A DNA stretch of 64,000 nt, taken from Bradyrhizobium sp. CSS354 (GTDB lineage: Bacteria > Pseudomonadota > Alphaproteobacteria > Rhizobiales > Xanthobacteraceae). The position numbers were made by a program, and so were the translations under genes. The DNA is taken from the NCBI RefSeq assembly GCF_029051725.1, contig NZ_JAACFU010000012.1, positions 62,001-126,000 on the forward strand. Reading direction: 5' to 3'. Of this stretch, positions 18,280-27,038 are shown in pieces (the first letter of the stretch is position 1; each line of letters opens with the position of its first letter). The notes below the pieces were generated by a model that did no database searches, was not told the DNA's origin, and saw nothing but the letters and a program-made list of their open reading frames with translations.

Positions 18280-18426
18280 GTGGCGTTGAGCAAGTACAGA
18301 ACCGATGCCGCGGTCGCGGCCAACGTGGCGGAGGCGGCGCAGACCGGCTCGCCGGCTTACTGGGTCTGCCTTGCCCTGCTGCTTGCGACGGTCGCGCTCG
18401 CCGCACGCATCGCCCTCCTCTGGTGA
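18280..18426 (+). CDS. Possible small membrane protein between flp and cpaA (GTG start)
   Basis: A 48-codon frame starting GTG: a soluble Ala-rich N-terminal half (ALSKYRTDAAVAANVAEA), then one hydrophobic segment (WVCLALLLATVALAARIALLW) reaching the C-terminus. It lies between the pilin terminator and cpaA, on the same strand. No good ribosome binding site is visible and I recognise no family, so it may be chance. The single clean transmembrane segment and the absence of stops in a region otherwise unused argue for keeping it as a candidate. Confidence 0.35.
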   Translation: MALSKYRTDAAVAANVAEAAQTGSPAYWVCLALLLATVALAARIALLW

Positions 18427-18545
18427 GCACGCTTTCGGCGGGTTTCGCTCCTCGAGACCGCCGCCGTTTTCGGTTTGTTTAGCACTGCCGGCTACAATCT
18501 GGCGACGCCAGCTCCGCGGCAAACCCAGGCCTCAAGACGCAGCCC

Positions 18546-19070
18546 ATGATCCTCGACCTTGCGCGCCTTCTGCTCTTCCCTGCCCTGATGGCGTTTGCCG
18601 CCGCGAGCGATCTCTTCACGATGACGATCTCTAACCGCGTATCGCTGGCGCTGGTCGCTGGCTTTTTCGCGCTCGCTCTCGCCGGTGGCATGGCACCTTA
18701 CGAGATGCTGAGCCATGTCGGCGCCGGCGCGCTTGTCCTGGTCGTGGCCTTCACCTGTTTTGCGATGGGCTGGGTCGGCGGCGGCGATGCCAAGGTCGCG
18801 GCCTCGGTCGCACTCTGGTTCGGGTTCGCGCAGCTGATGAATTTCGTGCTCTACGCCTCGCTGTTCGGCGGGGCGCTGACGCTACTCCTGCTCCAGTTCC
18901 GGCAGTGGCCGCTGCCATACGGGCTCGCGGGCCAAGCCTGGCTCGCGCGGCTGCACGCTAAGGAGAGCGGCATTCCCTACGGCATCGCGCTCGCACTGAG
19001 CGCGCTGATGGTCTACCCGGAGACCGAGTGGGTGAAGGCGATCGACCTCGCTCACCTCGCATTGCGCTGA
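18546..19070 (+). CDS. cpaA: Prepilin peptidase CpaA/TadV
   Basis: Membrane aspartyl protease that cleaves the Flp prepilin and TadE/TadG-like pseudopilins, 174 residues. The two catalytic aspartates are visible: D22 in AAASDLFTMTISN and D81 in the GGGDAK motif. The C-terminal IPYGIALALSA is characteristic. About five or six membrane segments; there is no methyltransferase domain, as expected for TadV. Followed by cpaB after 126 bases. Confidence 0.95.
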   Translation: MILDLARLLLFPALMAFAAASDLFTMTISNRVSLALVAGFFALALAGGMAPYEMLSHVGAGALVLVVAFTCFAMGWVGGGDAKVAASVALWFGFAQLMNFVLYASLFGGALTLLLLQFRQWPLPYGLAGQAWLARLHAKESGIPYGIALALSALMVYPETEWVKAIDLAHLALR

Positions 19071-19196
19071 ACGCATCGGGTAACCCGGCGTTAAGGCGAT
19101 TTAGATACGCCTCATTAACCATGCTTTGACGAATAGCTGGTCAACTGCCGATTACGGCGGCGTCAGCGTCGCAGCGTTTGTTGGAAAGTGAAGCGT

Positions 19197-19994
19197 ATGA
19201 ATAGGGCACGCATTGTCGTCCTGACAGTCGCCATCTGCGCCGGCGGTGTCGCCGCGTATCTGGCGAGCGGCTCGGACAATTCTGCACCGCCTCCGGCTCC
19301 GGTCGCGCAGCTTCCCACCGTCGACGTCCTGGTTGCGAAGAACGACATCGGCCTCGGCCAGACCGTCAAGCCGGAAGACGTGCAATGGCAGACATGGCCA
19401 TCCGCGACCGCCAGCGCCACCTTCATCCGCCGCAACGAGCGCCCCGAGGGGGTAACCCAGGTCACCGGCTCGATCGCACGATCCCCGTTCATCCAGGGTG
19501 AGCCGATCCGCGACCAGAAGCTGGTCAAGGCCGAAGGCTCCGGCTTCATGGCGGCAATCCTGCCCACCGGCATGCGGGCGATTTCGACAGAGATCTCGCC
19601 CGAGACCGGCGCAGGCGGCTTCATCCTGCCCAACGACCGCGTCGACGTGCTTCTGACGCGCCGTCTCAAGAACCCTGACCAGACCAGCGGCGCTCCGGAT
19701 GTGATCACGACCGAGATCATCCTGGCCAATATCCGCGTCCTGGCCATCGACCAGGCGCCGAAGGAGAAGGACGGGCAGAACGCGGTGGTCGGCAAGACCG
19801 TCACCCTCGAGCTCAATCCTGCGCAGACCGCGACGCTCTCCTCCGCACGCCAGAGCGGCACGCTCTCGCTGGCGCTGCGCAGCATCGTCGACGTCAAGCT
19901 GAGCGAGATCACGCTCGACGATTCCGCGCAGAAGCGCGAGGGCGTTTCGATCATTCGGTACGGTATCCCAAGCTCGACGGCGAAGGCACGATGA
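19197..19994 (+). CDS. cpaB: Flp pilus assembly protein CpaB
   Basis: Periplasmic SAF-domain protein of the Tad system, 265 residues. N-terminal membrane anchor (ARIVVLTVAICAGGVAAYLA), then the SAF-like region VDVLVAKNDIGLGQTVKPEDVQWQTWP and the RcpC/CpaB domain with GGFILPNDRVDVLLTRR. The ATG at 19197 follows GGAAAG by about 8 bases; a GTG three codons upstream is also open. The stop overlaps the cpaC start by 4 bases. Confidence 0.95.
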   Translation: MNRARIVVLTVAICAGGVAAYLASGSDNSAPPPAPVAQLPTVDVLVAKNDIGLGQTVKPEDVQWQTWPSATASATFIRRNERPEGVTQVTGSIARSPFIQGEPIRDQKLVKAEGSGFMAAILPTGMRAISTEISPETGAGGFILPNDRVDVLLTRRLKNPDQTSGAPDVITTEIILANIRVLAIDQAPKEKDGQNAVVGKTVTLELNPAQTATLSSARQSGTLSLALRSIVDVKLSEITLDDSAQKREGVSIIRYGIPSSTAKAR

Positions 19995-21481
19995 GGACTG
20001 TCGATATGAAATGCAGGGCGAAGTTGGCGACGATGCGAACCCCTGTGGTCCGCGCCCTGTCGTTTTCGGCCGCCGTCGCGCTCGCGCTCAACCCGGTGCT
20101 GACGCCAGCGGTCGCCGCCGACTATCGCCCTGTGGCGCAGGCTGCGGCCGACGGCCAGATGAACGCGCGATTTCTCTCGCTCGGCGTCGGCAAGTCGATC
20201 GTGATCGACCTTCCGCGCGACATCAAGGACGTGCTCGTCGCCGATCCCAAGATCGCCAATGCGGTCGTCCGCTCGGCGCAGCGCGCCTACATCATCGGCG
20301 CCTCGATCGGCCAGACCAACATCGTGTTCTTCGATTCCGCCGGCCAGCAGATCGCGGCCTATGACATCGCGGTCAAGCGGGACCTCAACGGCGTGCGGGC
20401 CGCGCTGAAGCAGGTCCTGCCGAATTCAGACATCCAGATCGATGGACTGGGGGACGGCATCATCCTGACCGGTTCGGCCGCGAATCCAGTCGAAGCCCAG
20501 CAGGCCAACGACCTCGCTGCGCGCCTCGCCGGCGGCCCCGAGAAGGTCGTGAACTCGATCGTGATCCGCGGCCGCGACCAGGTCATGCTCAAGGTGACCG
20601 TCGCCGAAGTGCAGCGCAGCATCATCAAGCAGCTCGGAATCGACCTCACCGCCAACCTGAGCTACGGCACCTCGGTCGTCAGCTTCAGCAACTCCAATCC
20701 GTTCACGGCTCTCGGCCACAACCTCGTCGACGGCAACAACCTGACCACCAAGTTCGGCGGCGCCCCGTCAGTGCAGGCCACGTTGCGTGCGATGGAGACC
20801 GCGGGCGTGATCCGGACGCTGGCCGAACCGAATCTGACCGCGATCTCCGGCGAATCGGCAACGTTCATCGCCGGCGGTGAATTTCCGGTTCCTGCGGGTT
20901 ATGCGTGCGACCCCACCACGCACGTTTGTACCACCCAGATCAGCTTCAAGAAGTTCGGCATCTCGCTCAACTTCACCCCCGTCGTTCTCACCGAGGGCAA
21001 GATCAGCCTGCGGGTGATGACCGAGGTGTCCGAGCTCTCGAACGAAAACGCGATCACGCTGTCCCAGGCCGTGACCTCGACCTCGGTCAACTCGCTCACT
21101 GTGCCCTCGATCAAGACCCGCCGCGCAGAAACCTCGCTGGAAATTCCCTCCGGCGGCGCGATGGCGATGGCTGGCCTGATCCAGCAGCAGACCAAGCAGG
21201 CGGTCAGCGGACTGCCGGGTCTGATGCAGCTCCCGGTCCTCGGCACGCTGTTCCGCAGCCGCGACTTCGTCAACAACGCGACCGAGCTGGTCGTGATCGT
21301 GACGCCCTACATCGTTCGCGCAGTTGCGCAAAAGGATCTGTCGCGGCCGGATGATGGCTTCTCCGCGCCTGCGGATCCGCAGGCCGAACTGCTCGGCAAC
21401 ATCAACCGCATCTACGGCGTGCCCGGCCGGACCGAACCGGCCAAGAACTACCGCGGCACCTACGGCTTCATCACCGACTGA
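19991..21481 (+). CDS. cpaC: Tad secretin CpaC (RcpA)
   Basis: Outer-membrane secretin through which the Flp pilus passes, 496 residues. After a signal peptide come the pilus-formation N-terminal domain (GVGKSIVIDLPRDIKDVLVADPKIANAVV), a BON-like region, and the secretin domain with VQATLRAMETAGVIRTLAEPNLTAISGESATFIAGGEFPVPAG, GISLNFTPVVL and LPVLGTLFRSRDF. A disulfide-prone loop (CDPTTHVC) lies inside the channel domain. It overlaps cpaB by 4 bases and is followed by cpaD after 17. Confidence 0.97.
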   Translation: MRTVDMKCRAKLATMRTPVVRALSFSAAVALALNPVLTPAVAADYRPVAQAAADGQMNARFLSLGVGKSIVIDLPRDIKDVLVADPKIANAVVRSAQRAYIIGASIGQTNIVFFDSAGQQIAAYDIAVKRDLNGVRAALKQVLPNSDIQIDGLGDGIILTGSAANPVEAQQANDLAARLAGGPEKVVNSIVIRGRDQVMLKVTVAEVQRSIIKQLGIDLTANLSYGTSVVSFSNSNPFTALGHNLVDGNNLTTKFGGAPSVQATLRAMETAGVIRTLAEPNLTAISGESATFIAGGEFPVPAGYACDPTTHVCTTQISFKKFGISLNFTPVVLTEGKISLRVMTEVSELSNENAITLSQAVTSTSVNSLTVPSIKTRRAETSLEIPSGGAMAMAGLIQQQTKQAVSGLPGLMQLPVLGTLFRSRDFVNNATELVVIVTPYIVRAVAQKDLSRPDDGFSAPADPQAELLGNINRIYGVPGRTEPAKNYRGTYGFITD

Positions 21482-21498
21482 GGCGGAACGGGGACTTC

Positions 21499-22236
21499 AT
21501 GACGATCACTAGACCACCCCAGATTCGCAGACGCGCCATCCACCTCGGCGGCGCGCTCGTCGGCATGGCGCTCGCCCTTGGCGGCTGCCAGCATGACGAA
21601 GCGGTCACGGCCTCCATTCCCGACGACTACAAGCAGCGCCATCCGATCGCGATCGAGGAGCAGAATCGCTCCATCGTCGTCTTCGTCGGCCATGCCCGCG
21701 GCGGCTTGACCGCCGCCCAGCGCGCCGACGTGATGGGCGTCGCGTCGGCTTGGATGCACGAAGGTACCGGCGCGATCCGGATCGACGTGCCGTCCGGCAC
21801 GCCCAACGCGCGCCCGGTCGCGGACACGATGCGCGAAATCCAGGCAATGCTGTCGGCGGCGGGCGTTCCGCCGCGCGGCGTGATCGCCCGCTCTTACCAG
21901 CCGGAAGACAGGCGCTTCCTGCCGCCGATCCGGCTCACCTATTCCAAGATCGCCGCGGTCGCGGGTCCCTGCGGCCTGTGGCCGGAAGACATCGGACCTT
22001 CGATGAAGAACAAGCGCTGGTTCGAGAACAAGGACTATTACAATTACGGCTGCGCCTATCAGCGCAACCTCGCGGCGATGGTCGACAATCCGTCGGATCT
22101 CGAGCAGCCGCGGCCCGAAACGCCGTCCTACACGGCGCGGCGCACCGCCGCGTTCGAAAAATATCGCAAGGGAATGCCGACGGCGGTCGCCTATCCCGAG
22201 GCCGACAAGGCCAAACTCAGCGACACCGGCAGATGA
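21499..22236 (+). CDS. cpaD: Pilus assembly lipoprotein CpaD
   Basis: A 245-residue outer-membrane-associated protein. The N-terminus ends in a lipobox (MALALGGC), so a diacylglyceryl-Cys lipoprotein is expected. The body has the CpaD pattern including CGLWPEDIG, NKDYYNYGCAYQRNLAAMVDNPSDLEQPRPETP. It is thought to stabilise or target the CpaC secretin. Its stop overlaps the cpaE start (ATGA). Confidence 0.94.
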   Translation: MTITRPPQIRRRAIHLGGALVGMALALGGCQHDEAVTASIPDDYKQRHPIAIEEQNRSIVVFVGHARGGLTAAQRADVMGVASAWMHEGTGAIRIDVPSGTPNARPVADTMREIQAMLSAAGVPPRGVIARSYQPEDRRFLPPIRLTYSKIAAVAGPCGLWPEDIGPSMKNKRWFENKDYYNYGCAYQRNLAAMVDNPSDLEQPRPETPSYTARRTAAFEKYRKGMPTAVAYPEADKAKLSDTGR

Positions 22237-23501
22237 TCAGCTACGCTCGCCAGCCCCAAGAAGAGCAGACCGAGGCATCGCTCCCGCCGGCCGAGGAGCA
22301 TATTGCGCCTGCGCCGCGCGTTTCCGTCCAGGCTTTCTGCGAGACCGTGGAAACGGCGGCCGCCGTGCAGTCGGCCGGCGAAGACCGCCGTCTCGGCAAG
22401 GCCCATCTGAAGATCCAGATGGGCGGTATGGCAGCTGCGGTCGAAGCCTATCGCTCGGCACCCACGCCGAACGTGATCGTGCTCGAAAGCGACGGCCGCA
22501 ACGACCTCCTGGGCGGCCTCGACCATCTCGCGACCGTCTGCGACGCCGGCACCCGCGTGGTCGTGATCGGCCGCATCAACGACGTCATGCTCTACCGCGA
22601 GCTGGTCCGCCGCGGCGTCAGCGACTACGTGCTTGCGCCGGTCGGCGCGATCGACGTCGTGCGCTCGATCTGCAACCTGTTCTCGGCGCCGGAAGCCAAG
22701 GCCGTCGGCCGCATCATCGCCGTGGTCGGCGCCAAGGGCGGCGTCGGCGCGTCAACCATCTCCCACAACGTCGCCTGGGCGATCGCCCGCGATCTCGCGA
22801 TGGACGCAGTCGTTGCCGACCTCGACCTCGCCTTCGGCACTGCCGGGCTCGACTATAACCAGGATCCGCCACAGGGTATTGCCGACGCCGTGTTCTCGCC
22901 CGATCGCGTCGATACCGCCTTCATCGACCGCCTGCTGTCGAAATGCACTGACCACCTCAGCCTGCTGGCGGCGCCGGCGACGCTCGACCGGGTCTATGAT
23001 TTCGGCGTCGACGCCTTCGATGCCGTGTTCGACACGCTGCGCTCCACCATGCCCTGCATCGTGCTCGACGTTCCACACCAATGGTCCGGCTGGACCAAAC
23101 GCGCGCTGATCGGAGCGGACGACATCCTGATCGTGGCGGCGCCCGACCTCGCCAATTTGCGCAACACCAAGAACCTATTCGATCTCCTGAAGGCCGCGCG
23201 CCCCAACGACCGTCCGCCGCTCTACTGCCTGAACCAGGTCGGCGTGCCGAAACGGCCCGAAATCGCCGCGGCGGAGTTCGCCAAGGCGATCGAGAGCCAG
23301 CCGGTCGTCTCGATCCCGTTCGAGCCGCAGATCTTCGGCTCGGCGGCCAATAACGGCCAGATGATCGCAGAGATCTCGGCCAACCATAAGTCGATCGAGA
23401 TGTTCCTTCAGATCGCCCAGCGCCTGACCGGCCGAAGCGAAACGAAGAAGCAAAAGTCGTCCCTGCTTTCACCCCTGATTGAGAAGTTGCGGGGAAAATA
23501 G
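22233..23501 (+). CDS. cpaE: Pilus assembly/localisation ATPase CpaE (ParA/MinD-like)
   Basis: A 422-residue protein. An N-terminal atypical receiver-like domain (VIVLESDGRND...VVVIGRINDVMLYRELVRRGVSDYVLAPV) is followed by a MinD-type ATPase domain with a deviant Walker A (GAKGGVGAST) and a membrane-targeting C-terminus. CpaE homologues place the Tad machine at the cell pole. The ATG at 22233 overlaps the cpaD stop; the much longer open frame upstream lies in cpaD and is not coding. Confidence 0.95.
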   Translation: MISYARQPQEEQTEASLPPAEEHIAPAPRVSVQAFCETVETAAAVQSAGEDRRLGKAHLKIQMGGMAAAVEAYRSAPTPNVIVLESDGRNDLLGGLDHLATVCDAGTRVVVIGRINDVMLYRELVRRGVSDYVLAPVGAIDVVRSICNLFSAPEAKAVGRIIAVVGAKGGVGASTISHNVAWAIARDLAMDAVVADLDLAFGTAGLDYNQDPPQGIADAVFSPDRVDTAFIDRLLSKCTDHLSLLAAPATLDRVYDFGVDAFDAVFDTLRSTMPCIVLDVPHQWSGWTKRALIGADDILIVAAPDLANLRNTKNLFDLLKAARPNDRPPLYCLNQVGVPKRPEIAAAEFAKAIESQPVVSIPFEPQIFGSAANNGQMIAEISANHKSIEMFLQIAQRLTGRSETKKQKSSLLSPLIEKLRGK

Positions 23502-23522
23502 GTCGCCGCATGGAGTTTTTAA

Positions 23523-24986
23523 GTGTTCGGTAAGCGTAGCGGAACAGACACCGACCCTCGGGCCCCAAAGCCCGGTGCCGTGTCGCCAGAGCCTGCCCAG
23601 GCTTCGGCGCCGACCGTGTCGCGCGTGCCGCCGCCGCCGGCAGTCTCCTCGCCGCCCCTTGCCCCGGCGAAGCCTGCGCCGACCATGGAAGCCCGCCGCT
23701 CGGACAATTATTACGAGGTCAAGGCGACCATCTTCGGCGCGCTGATCGAGGCCATCGACCTCGCCCAGCTCGCCAAGCTCGATTCGGAGTCCGCCCGCGA
23801 GGAAATCCGGGACATCGTCAACGAGATCATCGCGATCAAGAACATCGTGATGTCGATCGCCGAGCAGGAAGAGCTGCTCGACGACATCTGCAATGACGTC
23901 CTCGGCTACGGTCCGCTGGAGCCGCTGTTGTCGCGCGACGACATCGCCGACATCATGGTCAACGGCGCCGACACCGTTTACATCGAGGTCGCCGGCAAGA
24001 TCCAACGCACCGGTATCCGCTTCCGCGACAATCAGCAGCTCCTCAACATCTGCCAGCGTATCGTCAGCCAGGTCGGCCGGCGCGTCGACGAATCCTCGCC
24101 GATCTGCGACGCGCGCCTGGCCGACGGCTCCCGCGTCAACGCCATCGTGCCCCCGCTGTCGATCGACGGCCCCACGCTCACCATCCGCAAATTCAAGAAG
24201 GACAAGCTGACGCTCGATCAGCTCGTCAAGTTCGGCGCAATCTCGCCGGAGGGCGCGGAAATCCTACAGATCATCGGCCGCGTCCGCTGCAACGTGCTGA
24301 TCTCCGGCGGTACGGGCTCGGGCAAGACCACGTTGCTCAACTGCCTGACCAACTACATCGAGCACGACGAGCGCGTCATCACCTGCGAAGACGCCGCCGA
24401 ACTCCAGCTCCAGCAGCCGCACGTGGTGCGATTGGAAACCCGCCCGCCCAACATCGAGGGCGAGGGCCAGGTCACCATGCGCGAGCTGGTGCGCAACTGC
24501 CTGCGTATGCGTCCCGAGCGCATCATCGTCGGCGAAGTCCGCGGACCCGAGGCGTTCGACCTGCTCCAGGCCATGAACACCGGCCATGACGGCTCGATGG
24601 GCACGCTGCACGCCAACAACCCGCGCGAGGCGCTATCGCGCTGCGAATCCATGATCACGATGGGCGGCTTCTCCCTGCCTTCACGCACCATCCGCGAGAT
24701 GATCTGCGCCTCGATCGACGTCATCGTCCAGGCCGCGCGCCTGCGCGACGGTTCGCGCCGCATCACCCACATCACCGAAGTGATGGGCATGGAAGGCGAC
24801 ACCATCATCACCCAAGACGTCTTCCTCTACGACATGGTCGGCGAGGACGCCAACGGCAAGATCATCGGCCGGCACCGGTCTACCGGAATCGGCCGCCCGA
24901 AGTTCTGGGAACGCGCCCGCTATTACGGCGAAGAGAAGCGCCTTGCCGCGGCGCTCGACGCCGCGGAAGTGGCGCCCACGACGTGA
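23523..24986 (+). CDS. cpaF: Tad secretion ATPase CpaF (TadA)
   Basis: Hexameric type II/IV secretion ATPase that powers pilus extension, 487 residues. It starts at a GTG with GGAG 10 bases upstream. A Pro/Ala-rich disordered N-terminus of about 55 residues is followed by a helical domain and the ATPase core: Walker A GGTGSGKTT near residue 262, the Asp box CEDAAELQL, Walker B RIIVGEVRGPEA and His box GSMGTLHANNPREAL. The conserved end of the enzyme is complete. Confidence 0.97.
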   Translation: MFGKRSGTDTDPRAPKPGAVSPEPAQASAPTVSRVPPPPAVSSPPLAPAKPAPTMEARRSDNYYEVKATIFGALIEAIDLAQLAKLDSESAREEIRDIVNEIIAIKNIVMSIAEQEELLDDICNDVLGYGPLEPLLSRDDIADIMVNGADTVYIEVAGKIQRTGIRFRDNQQLLNICQRIVSQVGRRVDESSPICDARLADGSRVNAIVPPLSIDGPTLTIRKFKKDKLTLDQLVKFGAISPEGAEILQIIGRVRCNVLISGGTGSGKTTLLNCLTNYIEHDERVITCEDAAELQLQQPHVVRLETRPPNIEGEGQVTMRELVRNCLRMRPERIIVGEVRGPEAFDLLQAMNTGHDGSMGTLHANNPREALSRCESMITMGGFSLPSRTIREMICASIDVIVQAARLRDGSRRITHITEVMGMEGDTIITQDVFLYDMVGEDANGKIIGRHRSTGIGRPKFWERARYYGEEKRLAAALDAAEVAPTT

Positions 24987-25002
24987 GCAGGTCAACGCAG
25001 CC

Positions 25003-25980
25003 ATGAACATGCAAGTCCTTGCCCTCGCCTTCCTTGCCACCGCCGCTGTCGGGGGCATCGCCTGGGTCTTCCTTTATCCAATGCTGTCCGGGGAACGGAA
25101 GGCCGAGAGCCGCCGCGCCTCGATCTCGCGCGCCGAGGCGCCCACGGCCCGCGCGGCCGAGAAGACGCAGCGCTCGCGCCGCGAGCAGGTCGAAACCTCG
25201 CTCAAGGATCTCGAGGCGCGGCGCCAGCAGGAGAAGAGCGTACCGCTCAGTGTTCGCCTGTCGCAGGCCGGCCTCGACTGGGCGCCGCAGAAATTCTGGA
25301 TCGTGTCCGCCCTCGTGGCGGGCGTGCTGTTCGCGCTCGCCTTGTTCATTGGGGGCGGCCTGCTCGGTGCCGCCGGCCTCGCTTTTGCCGGCGGCTTCGG
25401 TCTGCCCCGCTGGGCGCTGAGCTTCCTGAAGAAGCGCCGCGAAGCCAAATTCCTGAAGGCGCTGCCCGACGCGGTCGACGTCATCGTCCGCGGCATCAAG
25501 GCGGGCCTGCCGCTGTTCGAATCAATCAAGGTCGTCGCCGCCGACGCGCCGGAGCCGCTGCGCTCCGAATTTCTGTCCATCATCGAGACGCAGGCGATCG
25601 GCATGCCGCTCGGCGAGGCCTGCACGCGACTCTATGATCGGATGACACTGCCCGAGGCCAATTTCTTCGGCATCGTCATCTCGATCCAGCAGAAATCGGG
25701 CGGCAACCTCTCCGAAGCACTCGGTAACCTCTCCAGGGTGCTGCGCGACCGCAAGAAGATGAAGGAGAAGATCCAGGCGATGTCGATGGAAGCCAAGGCC
25801 TCGGCCGGCATCATCGGCTCGCTGCCGCCGATCGTGATGTTCCTCGTCTACCTCACGACGCCGGGATACATCTCGATTCTTTGGACTCATCCCACCGGCC
25901 AGCTCATGCTGGTCGGCTGCGTCGTCTGGATGTCGATTGGCATCATGGTGATGAAGAAGATGATCAATTTCGACTTCTGA
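25003..25980 (+). CDS. tadB: Tad inner-membrane platform protein TadB
   Basis: Integral membrane protein with a T2SSF/GspF domain, 325 residues. One N-terminal membrane segment, a basic cytoplasmic region, two central segments (FWIVSALVAGVLFALALFIGGGLLGAAGLAF), the GspF helix bundle (FLKALPDAVDVIVRGIKAGLPLFESI) and C-terminal segments. The ATG at 25003 follows the cpaF stop by 16 bases; the longer frame overlaps cpaF. It works as a pair with TadC. Confidence 0.94.
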   Translation: MNMQVLALAFLATAAVGGIAWVFLYPMLSGERKAESRRASISRAEAPTARAAEKTQRSRREQVETSLKDLEARRQQEKSVPLSVRLSQAGLDWAPQKFWIVSALVAGVLFALALFIGGGLLGAAGLAFAGGFGLPRWALSFLKKRREAKFLKALPDAVDVIVRGIKAGLPLFESIKVVAADAPEPLRSEFLSIIETQAIGMPLGEACTRLYDRMTLPEANFFGIVISIQQKSGGNLSEALGNLSRVLRDRKKMKEKIQAMSMEAKASAGIIGSLPPIVMFLVYLTTPGYISILWTHPTGQLMLVGCVVWMSIGIMVMKKMINFDF

Positions 25981-25989
25981 TGGTGCCTT

Positions 25990-26964
25990 ATGGTAGAGTT
26001 CCTCGTTGCGAAACTTCACGACGTCCACTTCATGACGATGCTGCTGGCGGCCATTGCCGCCAGCGCCACCGTCTATACACTGGTGATGCCGCTGTTCGCC
26101 GGCGAAGGCCTTTCCAAGCGCATGAAGGCGGTGGCGAACGAACGTGAGCGCATCCGGCAGCGCGAGCGCGAGCGCCTCCACAAGAGTGAAAAAGTCTCGC
26201 TGCGCCAAACGCCGAAGCAGCTCGTCTCGAAGGTCGTCGACGACTTCAACCTGACCAAATGGCTCGCGCAGGAAGCTGCGCGGGACAAGCTCATCATGGC
26301 AGGTTATCGAGGCCAGGCGCCCTACATCACCTTCCTGTTTGCCCGCCTGGTTGCCCCGATCGTGCTGTTCGTCGGTTCGATCGTCTACGTGTTCCTGATC
26401 GCGCATATGCAGCAATCGATGCCGATCAAGATCGGCATCTGCGTGGGTGCGGCCTATCTCGGACTTCAGGCACCGATGTTGTTCCTCAGGAACGCGATCT
26501 CCAAGCGTCAACTCTCGATCAAGCGTGCCTTTCCCGACGCGCTCGACCTGCTCCTGATCTGCATCGAGTCCGGCATGTCGGTCGAGATGGCATTCCGGAA
26601 GGTCGCGGTCGAAATCGTGGGCCAGTCGATCGCGCTGTCGGAGGAGTTCACCCTGACCACGGCCGAGCTGTCCTATTTGCAGGATCGCAAGGTCGCCTAC
26701 GAGAACCTCGCGCGGCGCACCGGACTCGAGGGCGTCAAGTCGGTATGTCTCGCGCTCCAGCAAGCGGAGCGTTACGGCACCCCGCTCGGCCACTCCTTGC
26801 GGGTGATGGCGCAGGAAAACCGCGACATGCGCATGAACGAAGCCGAGAAAAAGGCCGCAGCACTGCCGCCGAAGCTGACGGTGCCGATGATCCTGTTCTT
26901 CCTGCCGGTGCTGTTCGTCGTCATTCTCGGACCGACCGGCATCAAGGTCACCGAGATGCAATGA
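25990..26964 (+). CDS. tadC: Tad inner-membrane platform protein TadC
   Basis: Second GspF-like platform protein, 324 residues, starting 9 bases after tadB. Membrane segments surround a charged N-terminal linker (ERERIRQRERERLHK) and the F domain RAFPDALDLLLICIESGMSVEMAFRKVA. It ends with a terminal membrane segment (VPMILFFLPVLFVVILGPTGI). Last plus-strand gene of the Tad cluster; convergent with the tadD-like gene. Confidence 0.94.
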   Translation: MVEFLVAKLHDVHFMTMLLAAIAASATVYTLVMPLFAGEGLSKRMKAVANERERIRQRERERLHKSEKVSLRQTPKQLVSKVVDDFNLTKWLAQEAARDKLIMAGYRGQAPYITFLFARLVAPIVLFVGSIVYVFLIAHMQQSMPIKIGICVGAAYLGLQAPMLFLRNAISKRQLSIKRAFPDALDLLLICIESGMSVEMAFRKVAVEIVGQSIALSEEFTLTTAELSYLQDRKVAYENLARRTGLEGVKSVCLALQQAERYGTPLGHSLRVMAQENRDMRMNEAEKKAAALPPKLTVPMILFFLPVLFVVILGPTGIKVTEMQ

Positions 26965-26972
26965 CGTTAGAC

Positions 26973-26992
26973 GCGGACCGCGCACGGTCCGC
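26973..26992. terminator. Hairpin between convergent tadC and tadD-like genes
   Basis: Eight-base-pair GC-rich stem GCGGACCG / CGGTCCGC with a 4-base loop, 8 bases after the tadC stop. No T-run follows on either strand, so termination efficiency is doubtful. A short direct repeat (AAGATTGGAAGATC, twice) lies just beyond, at about 27003-27029. Confidence 0.4.
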
Positions 26993-27038
26993 GGCTGCCT
27001 TCAAGATTGGAAGATCAAGATTGGAAGATCACGTCTGA

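Noticed and set aside
25522..26985. A 487-codon antisense frame across tadB-tadC
   Set aside because: His/Asp/Arg-rich product with no family features; the sense genes fit the Tad operon exactly.
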